Below, piece after piece: positions 58,341 to 64,000 of a DNA stretch of 64,000 nt. Both the position numbers and the translations under genes were made by a program. A model generated the notes under the pieces. The model made no database searches. It was not told the DNA's origin and saw only the letters and a program-made list of their open reading frames with translations. This DNA is from Vibrio sp. 10N.261.45.E2. Lineage in GTDB: Bacteria; Pseudomonadota; Gammaproteobacteria; Enterobacterales; Vibrionaceae. The stretch's first letter is position 1; every line of letters begins with the position of its first letter. The DNA lies in contig NZ_MCZZ01000113.1 of assembly GCF_002875705.1 (NCBI RefSeq), positions 124,001 through 188,000 on the forward strand, read 5' to 3'.

Positions 58341-61067
58341 ATGATTACTAAGCTGCTGACAAAGGTAATTGGCAGTCGCAATGACAGAACACTGCGCCGC
58401 CTTAGAAAAATTGTAAAAGAAATTAATAACTACGAACCAACGTTTGAAGCACTTTCAGACGAAGAGCTAAAAGCAAAAACGGTTGAGTTTCGTGAGCGCT
58501 TAGATAAAGGTGAATCGCTAGATCAACTTCTACCGGAAGCATTTGCCACGGTACGTGAAGCGTCTAAGCGTGTTTACGGCATGCGTCACTTTGACGTGCA
58601 AATGATTGGTGGCATGGTTCTAAATGCTGGTCAAATTGCAGAAATGCGTACTGGTGAAGGTAAGACTCTTACAGCAACCCTACCAGCTTATCTTAACGCC
58701 CTACCTAGCAAAGGTGTTCACGTAGTAACGGTGAACGACTACCTAGCCAAGCGTGATGCGGAAACAAACCGTCCATTATTTGAATTCCTTGGTATGACGG
58801 TTGGCGTGAACGTGCCAAACATGGCTCCACCAGAGAAGAAAGAAGCTTATCAAGCGGATATCCTATACGGAACAAACAACGAGTTTGGTTTCGATTACCT
58901 ACGTGACAACATGGCTTTCCGTGCTGAAGATCGAGTTCAACGTGAACGCTTCTTCGCCGTAGTCGATGAAGTTGACTCAATCTTAATTGATGAAGCTCGT
59001 ACTCCACTTATTATCTCTGGCCCTGCTGAAGATAGCTCAGATCTTTACACGCGTATTAACACGTTGATCCCTAACCTTGAGCGTCAAGATAAAGAAGATT
59101 CTGAAGAGTACCGTGGTGAAGGTCACTACACCATGGACGAGAAATCGAAGCAGGTTCACCTGACTGAAAACGGTCAAGAATTTGTAGAAGAGCTAATGGT
59201 GAAAAATGGTCTGATGGAAGAGGGCGACACGCTTTACTCTCCAACAAACATCAGCCTATTGTACCATGTTAATGCAGCGCTTCGTGCACACGTATTGTTT
59301 GAGAAGAACGTCGACTACATCGTTACTGATGAAGGCGAAGTGGTTATCGTTGATGAACATACTGGTCGTACAATGCCAGGTCGTCGTTGGTCTGAAGGTT
59401 TACACCAAGCTGTTGAAGCGAAAGAAGGTGTGAAGATTCAGAATGAAAACCAAACGCTAGCATCGATTACTTTCCAAAACTTCTTCCGCCTATACGAAAA
59501 ACTGTCAGGTATGACAGGTACAGCCGATACAGAAGCTTTCGAATTCCAGTCTATCTACGGCCTAGAAACTGTGGTTATCCCAACCAACAAGCCTATGGTT
59601 CGTAACGATATGCCAGATGTGGTTTATCGTACTGAAGAAGACAAATTCAATGCGATCATCGAAGACATTAAAGACCGTGTTGCTGCTGGTCAGCCATCAC
59701 TGGTTGGTACGGTTTCTATCGAGAAATCTGAACTACTGTCTAACGCACTGAAAAAAGCAAAAATTAAGCACAACGTTCTAAATGCTAAGTTCCACGAAAT
59801 GGAAGCTGAGATCGTTGCTCAAGCGGGTACGCCAAGCGCAGTAACTATCGCAACCAACATGGCTGGTCGTGGTACCGATATCGTGTTGGGTGGTAGCTGG
59901 CAGGCACAAGTTGAGAAATTAGATAACCCAACTCAAGAGCAGATCGATAAGATCAAAGCTGACTGGAGAGTAATCCACGATAAAGTACTTGAGTCAGGTG
60001 GTCTGCACATCATTGGTACTGAGCGTCACGAATCTCGTCGTATCGATAACCAGCTACGTGGTCGTTCTGGTCGTCAAGGTGATGCTGGTTCTTCTCGTTT
60101 CTACCTTTCAATGGAAGACTCACTGCTACGTATCTTCACATCGGATCGTATGGCTGGTCTTATCCAAAGCGGTATGGACGAAGGCGAAGCGATCGAATCG
60201 AAGATGCTTTCTCGCTCAATTGAAAAAGCACAACGTAAAGTAGAAGGTCGTAACTTCGATATTCGTAAGCAGCTTCTTGAGTACGATGATGTAGCCAACG
60301 ACCAACGTAAAGTGGTTTATGAGCTTCGTGACGAACTGATGAGTTCTGACGACATAAGCGAAATGATCGAACATAACCGTGAAGATGTGTTTACTTCGGT
60401 TATCGATGAGTACATTGCTCCTCAATCTCTTGAAGACATGTGGGATATCGCTGGTCTGCAAGATCGTCTGAAGAATGATTTCGATCTAGACTTTGATATT
60501 CAAGGCTGGTTGGACGAAGACGACAAGCTTTACGAAGAAGCATTGCGTGAGCGTATCCTAGGTATGGCGGTTGATTCGTACAAACAGAAAGAAGAAGTGG
60601 TTGGTGCGCAAGTGCTACGTAACTTCGAGAAGTCTGTGATGCTACAAACGCTAGACGGTCTTTGGAAAGAGCACTTGGCTGCGATGGATCACCTTCGTCA
60701 AGGTATCCACCTACGTGGTTATGCTCAGAAGAACCCGAAACAAGAGTACAAGCGCGAGTCGTTTGAACTGTTTGAAGGCCTACTAGATGTACTAAAAACA
60801 GATGTTGTTACCATTCTTTCTAAAGTTCGCGTTCAGCAACAAGAAGAAGTTGAAAAGATGGAAGCACAGCGTCAAGCTCAAGCTGAAGAGGCGGCACGTC
60901 GTGCACAAGCACAACATGCAACCGCTGAAAACCAGCTAGGTGACAATGAAGCTGAAGCAGCTTCTCCTCAAACGGTAGTACGTGATGAGCGTAAAGTGGG
61001 TCGTAATGAACCATGCCCATGTGGAAGTGGTAAAAAGTATAAACAGTGTCACGGTAAAATTGACTAA
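58341..61067 (+). CDS. secA: Preprotein translocase ATPase SecA
   Basis: Motor of Sec protein export. The 908-residue protein begins [21 protein letters not shown]. It has Walker A MRTGEGKT near residue 102, the DEAD-type [16 protein letters not shown] near 209, the peptide crosslinking domain, [10 protein letters not shown] near 506, RGRSGRQGD in motif VI near 574, and the C-terminal zinc-binding [14 protein letters not shown] for SecB. Its leader is unusual for lacking secM (see 58009-58340). The stop codon overlaps a long palindrome. Confidence 0.98.
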   Translation: MITKLLTKVIGSRNDRTLRRLRKIVKEINNYEPTFEALSDEELKAKTVEFRERLDKGESLDQLLPEAFATVREASKRVYGMRHFDVQMIGGMVLNAGQIAEMRTGEGKTLTATLPAYLNALPSKGVHVVTVNDYLAKRDAETNRPLFEFLGMTVGVNVPNMAPPEKKEAYQADILYGTNNEFGFDYLRDNMAFRAEDRVQRERFFAVVDEVDSILIDEARTPLIISGPAEDSSDLYTRINTLIPNLERQDKEDSEEYRGEGHYTMDEKSKQVHLTENGQEFVEELMVKNGLMEEGDTLYSPTNISLLYHVNAALRAHVLFEKNVDYIVTDEGEVVIVDEHTGRTMPGRRWSEGLHQAVEAKEGVKIQNENQTLASITFQNFFRLYEKLSGMTGTADTEAFEFQSIYGLETVVIPTNKPMVRNDMPDVVYRTEEDKFNAIIEDIKDRVAAGQPSLVGTVSIEKSELLSNALKKAKIKHNVLNAKFHEMEAEIVAQAGTPSAVTIATNMAGRGTDIVLGGSWQAQVEKLDNPTQEQIDKIKADWRVIHDKVLESGGLHIIGTERHESRRIDNQLRGRSGRQGDAGSSRFYLSMEDSLLRIFTSDRMAGLIQSGMDEGEAIESKMLSRSIEKAQRKVEGRNFDIRKQLLEYDDVANDQRKVVYELRDELMSSDDISEMIEHNREDVFTSVIDEYIAPQSLEDMWDIAGLQDRLKNDFDLDFDIQGWLDEDDKLYEEALRERILGMAVDSYKQKEEVVGAQVLRNFEKSVMLQTLDGLWKEHLAAMDHLRQGIHLRGYAQKNPKQEYKRESFELFEGLLDVLKTDVVTILSKVRVQQQEEVEKMEAQRQAQAEEAARRAQAQHATAENQLGDNEAEAASPQTVVRDERKVGRNEPCPCGSGKKYKQCHGKID

Positions 61068-61185
61068 GTTTGGTGAATCGTTGCTGTAACGGATGATTGC
61101 AGTGTCGGAGGTACTCACTTACTAACGTAAGCTCCGTGCCTCCTCCTTGCACTCACCACGTCACAGCTTAGCTTCACACAAACTT
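61066..61185. repeat. 120-nt imperfect palindrome overlapping the secA stop
   Basis: Starting at the last two bases of the secA stop codon, AAGTTTGGTGAA is matched at the far end by TTCACACAAACTT. The whole length folds on itself with pairs such as GCTGTAACG / CGTCACAGC, TGCA / TGCA and GGAGG / CCTCC. It has no coding capacity. It looks like a dispersed Vibrio palindromic unit, which is an inference. Confidence 0.65.
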
Positions 61186-61191
61186 ATTGAT

Positions 61192-61219
61192 AAAAAGAGT
61201 CGCTTAGGCGGCTCTTTTT
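61192..61219 (+). terminator. Terminator of secA
   Basis: A 12-bp stem (AAAAAGAGTCGC / GCGGCTCTTTTT, one G-T) with loop TTAG and a T run lies 125 bases beyond the secA stop, after the palindrome. Confidence 0.85.
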
Positions 61220-61257
61220 GTATGTAAATTTCATGGCTTACTTTGTTACTCAAGGAA

Positions 61258-61375
61258 GTCGTCCCTATAGCGAGGAACGAGCGCAATAGGGAATCTCGTT
61301 TAGTTAGGCTCATGTTGTTTTAGAGCCCCAACTCAGTCGTTCCTCCTTCTTGAGGATGATGTATTCAGGGACTAC
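61258..61375. repeat. 118-nt nested imperfect palindrome upstream of mutT
   Basis: Three nested pairs are visible: outer GTCGTCCCT / AGGGACTAC, middle CGAGGAACGA (61271-61280) / TCGTTCCTC (61338-61346), inner AGTTAGGCTC / GAGCCCCAACT. CCCTATAGCG and GCGCAATAGGG can also make a local hairpin at 61263-61291. It differs from the two other palindromic elements in the window. It is non-coding and lies just before mutT. Confidence 0.6.
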
Positions 61376-61408
61376 GTGAGCTCAGCGTTTTATTAAGGAA
61401 CACCATCA

Positions 61409-61807
61409 ATGAAAAGAATCCATATTGTCGCGGGTATTATCTTCAACCAAGATAAGTCGCAGGTATTTATTACCAAGCGTCCAGATGATAAACACAAGGG
61501 CGGTTTCTGGGAATTTCCTGGTGGCAAGGTTGAAATTGGCGAAACCATTGAGCAAGCGATGGCTCGTGAGCTCGATGAAGAGATTGGTATTAAGGTGACA
61601 GAACAGTCTCTGTTTGAGCACCTTGAATTTGATTACACCGACAAGTCGCTTAAGTTTGATTTCATCCTAGTTACCGATTTTGAACAGCAACCTTATGGCA
61701 AAGAGGGTCAGCAAGGTGAATGGGTAAGCCTAGAATCATTGAACCAATACACCTTCCCAGAAGCAAATGTGCCAATTTTAGAGCGAGTGATAAAAGAGTT
61801 TTCGTAA
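61409..61807 (+). CDS. mutT: 8-oxo-dGTP diphosphatase MutT (Nudix)
   Basis: Removes oxidised dGTP from the nucleotide pool and so prevents A:T to C:G transversions. The 132-residue protein has the Nudix box GGKVEIGETIEQAMARELDEEIGI near residues 37-60 with the pattern GX5EX7REUXEEXGU, and KRIHIVAGIIFNQDKSQVFIT at the N terminus, both typical of MutT. It follows secA on the same strand, as mutT does in E. coli, but here about 340 bases of palindromes lie between. Confidence 0.94.
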   Translation: MKRIHIVAGIIFNQDKSQVFITKRPDDKHKGGFWEFPGGKVEIGETIEQAMARELDEEIGIKVTEQSLFEHLEFDYTDKSLKFDFILVTDFEQQPYGKEGQQGEWVSLESLNQYTFPEANVPILERVIKEFS

Positions 61808-61878
61808 TTGCTAGCCTGAGTTTGAGATTGTTGTTAGTTTAAAGAGATTAATCGATTGAACGTTGCTGCAAGAGATAA

Positions 61879-62724
<846 letters not shown>

Positions 62725-62736
62725 ATGGATATTTAT

Positions 62737-62763
62737 GCGCTGGCAATTGCCGGCGCTTTCTTT
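62737..62763 (+). terminator. Terminator of dapB
   Basis: An 8-bp stem (GCGCTGGC / GCCGGCGC, one G-T) with loop AATT is followed by TTTCTTTG. Confidence 0.75.
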
Positions 62764-63092
62764 GTTTGATGCCTTTTCCTTAGTAATCTCACTTCTAGTC
62801 ACTCCCTTAAGTTTCCTTTCTATCGCTATTTACCCTTAGTTTTAATGTTGTTTATGTTGGCTTTGGTGTGTTTTTTGTTTTAGTTCTTTAAATTGTCATG
62901 TTTTCTCTTTGTATTTATCGATTGCGTTTTGTTGCTGATATTTTTGTCACTCTATGGTTGTCTAAAATGAGGGGTGAGAATTAGAAAATCGTAATATTCA
63001 GGCTAAACGAACATAAAAGTTTAACTTTTGAGGCTTTGGTGGGGTAAATTGAATTAGTCCTTACAAATGTTTAATTTCTTTTGAGTTAAATG
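62764..63092. other. AT-rich non-coding stretch upstream of carA
   Basis: No open frame, hairpin of note or RNA gene is visible. It is T-rich and may hold activator or pyrimidine-control sites of the carAB promoter, but I recognise none. Confidence 0.4.
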
Positions 63093-63121
63093 TTGACACG
63101 TATCACGCAGATCACTAAAAT
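63093..63121 (+). promoter_or_regulatory. carA upstream promoter P1
   Basis: A perfect TTGACA and TAAAAT (one mismatch) lie 17 bases apart, about 105 bases before carA. In E. coli the distal carAB promoter is controlled by pyrimidines and purines. Confidence 0.75.
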
Positions 63122-63164
63122 ACCGCCAATTTGTCTAATTTCCATAAACACGCAGTTTTTGGTG

Positions 63165-63193
63165 TTGCAGGAAGGTAGATTTGCAAATTAAAT
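63165..63193 (+). promoter_or_regulatory. carA proximal promoter P2 (weaker)
   Basis: TTGCAG and TTAAAT with a 17-base spacer. The -10 lies inside the first ARG-box-like site, the same logic as the arginine-repressed P2 in E. coli. Confidence 0.5.
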
Positions 63194-63218
63194 CAATTTT
63201 AATGCATTTTTATTTCTG
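63180..63218 (+). promoter_or_regulatory. Tandem ARG-box-like operator (ArgR)
   Basis: Two sites, TGCAAATTAAATCA (63182-63195) and TGCATTTTTATTTC (63203-63216), each match 11 of 14 core positions of TGAATnnnnATTCA. Their starts are exactly 21 bases apart, the spacing seen for ArgR hexamer operators. Confidence 0.55.
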
Positions 63219-63227
63219 GAGGTTGTC

Positions 63228-64000
63228 TTGAAGAAGTCAGCATTACTCGTCCTAGAAGATGGGACAGTATTTCACGGTGAAGCCATTGGCGCTGTAGGTT
63301 CTGCAGTTGGTGAAGTCGTTTTTAATACCTCGATGACGGGGTACCAAGAAATCCTCACTGATCCTTCCTATTCTCAACAAATCGTTACCCTTACTTACCC
63401 TCACATTGGCAATACCGGAACCAATTCCGAAGACGAAGAATCTTCTTCAATCCACGCTCAAGGCCTTGTGATTCGCGATCTCCCTCTAATCGCTTCTAAC
63501 TTCCGTAATGAACAATCCCTTTCTGATTACCTTAAGTCGCAAAACGTTGTTGGTATCGCTGATATCGATACTCGTAAGCTGACGCGTATTCTTCGTGAAA
63601 AAGGCGCGCAGAACGGTTGCATCGTAGCGGGTAACAACCTAGACGAAGCTTTGGCTCTAGCTAAAGCAAAAGAATTCCCTGGCCTGAAAGGTATGGACCT
63701 TGCGAAAGAAGTTACAACAAAAGAAGCGTATCAATGGAAACAAGGTTCGTGGACGCTTACGGGTGGACTTCCTGAAGCGAAAGCAGACTCTGAATTGCCA
63801 TACCACGTTGTTGCTTATGACTTCGGTGCAAAACGAAACATCCTACGAATGCTTGTTGACCGCGGCTGCCGCCTAACGGTTGTTCCAGCTGAAACTTCTG
63901 CTGAAGAAGTACTAGCTCTAAACCCAGACGGTGTTTTCCTTTCAAATGGCCCTGGTGACCCAGAACCATGTACTTACGCAATTGAAGCGACAAAAGTGTT
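63228..64000 (+). CDS. carA: Carbamoyl-phosphate synthase small subunit (partial, 3' end missing)
   Basis: Glutaminase subunit of carbamoyl phosphate synthase, at the branch of arginine and pyrimidine synthesis. The start is a TTG at 63228 with TGGAGG five bases upstream. About 257 codons are present, two thirds of the usual length. The N-terminal domain is typical ([35 protein letters not shown]), and the class I glutaminase domain begins with [16 protein letters not shown] and SNGPGDPEP near residue 240. The catalytic cysteine lies beyond the window. carB presumably follows. Confidence 0.95.
   Translation, partial: MKKSALLVLEDGTVFHGEAIGAVGSAVGEVVFNTSMTGYQEILTDPSYSQQIVTLTYPHIGNTGTNSEDEESSSIHAQGLVIRDLPLIASNFRNEQSLSDYLKSQNVVGIADIDTRKLTRILREKGAQNGCIVAGNNLDEALALAKAKEFPGLKGMDLAKEVTTKEAYQWKQGSWTLTGGLPEAKADSELPYHVVAYDFGAKRNILRMLVDRGCRLTVVPAETSAEEVLALNPDGVFLSNGPGDPEPCTYAIEATKV

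Overview
The window is a stretch of core chromosome from a gamma-proteobacterium of the family Vibrionaceae, almost certainly a Vibrio. The basis is the gene orders (cca / gspA-gspB / SH3 protein / pit; glnE-hldE / tolC / nudF-yqiB-cpdA-yqiA-parE-parC), near-E. coli-type protein sequences, and intergenic palindromes of the kind common in vibrios. The Splendidus clade is my guess for the species group and cannot be tested here. Almost all of the sequence is ordinary housekeeping DNA. I see no prophage, integron, CRISPR array, tRNA or intact insertion sequence.

Layout. 1-3.2 kb: folate genes folB-folK, uppP (lipid carrier recycling), convergent cca. 3.2-6.2 kb: gspA-gspB (type II secretion assembly), then a 268-bp inverted-repeat element. 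6.2-13 kb: SH3/coiled-coil protein, DUF47-pitA phosphate uptake pair, triphosphatase ygiF, a small K+ channel, a minimal chemoreceptor. 13-19 kb: glnE, hldE, tolC. 19.2-26.2 kb: the nudF-yqiB-cpdA-yqiA-parE-parC run. 26.3-30.8 kb: periplasmic proteases degS and degQ, zapG, zapE. 31-36 kb: rplM-rpsI, petABC (cytochrome bc1), sspA-sspB. 36.1-40.5 kb: dolP, diaA, yraN, lpoA and divergent rsmI. 40.65-41.1 kb: RNase P RNA. 41.3-58 kb: the division and cell wall (dcw) cluster rsmH-ftsL-ftsI-murE-murF-mraY-murD-ftsW-murG-murC-ftsQ-ftsA-ftsZ-lpxC. 58.3-64 kb: secA, mutT, dapB and the 5' part of carA.

Many genes serve envelope growth and division. The dcw cluster makes lipid II and the Z ring, uppP recycles its carrier, lpoA activates PBP1A, zapE and zapG act in division, dolP and lpxC serve the outer membrane, and degS/degQ watch periplasmic protein quality. 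The neighbouring cluster of diaA, rnpB, rsmI and ribosomal genes serves replication and translation.

The least ordinary signals are in non-coding DNA. RNase P RNA carries a 24-nt stem-loop unit in three tandem copies. Three different long palindromic elements are present, two of them overlapping the stop codons of gspB and secA. A terminator-like hairpin before sspA has a 3' arm that can instead pair with the sspA ribosome binding site. The lpxC-secA gap is structured and has no secM. The carA leader has tandem ARG-box-like sites over a second promoter. All starts, families and sites were read by eye; no search was run.
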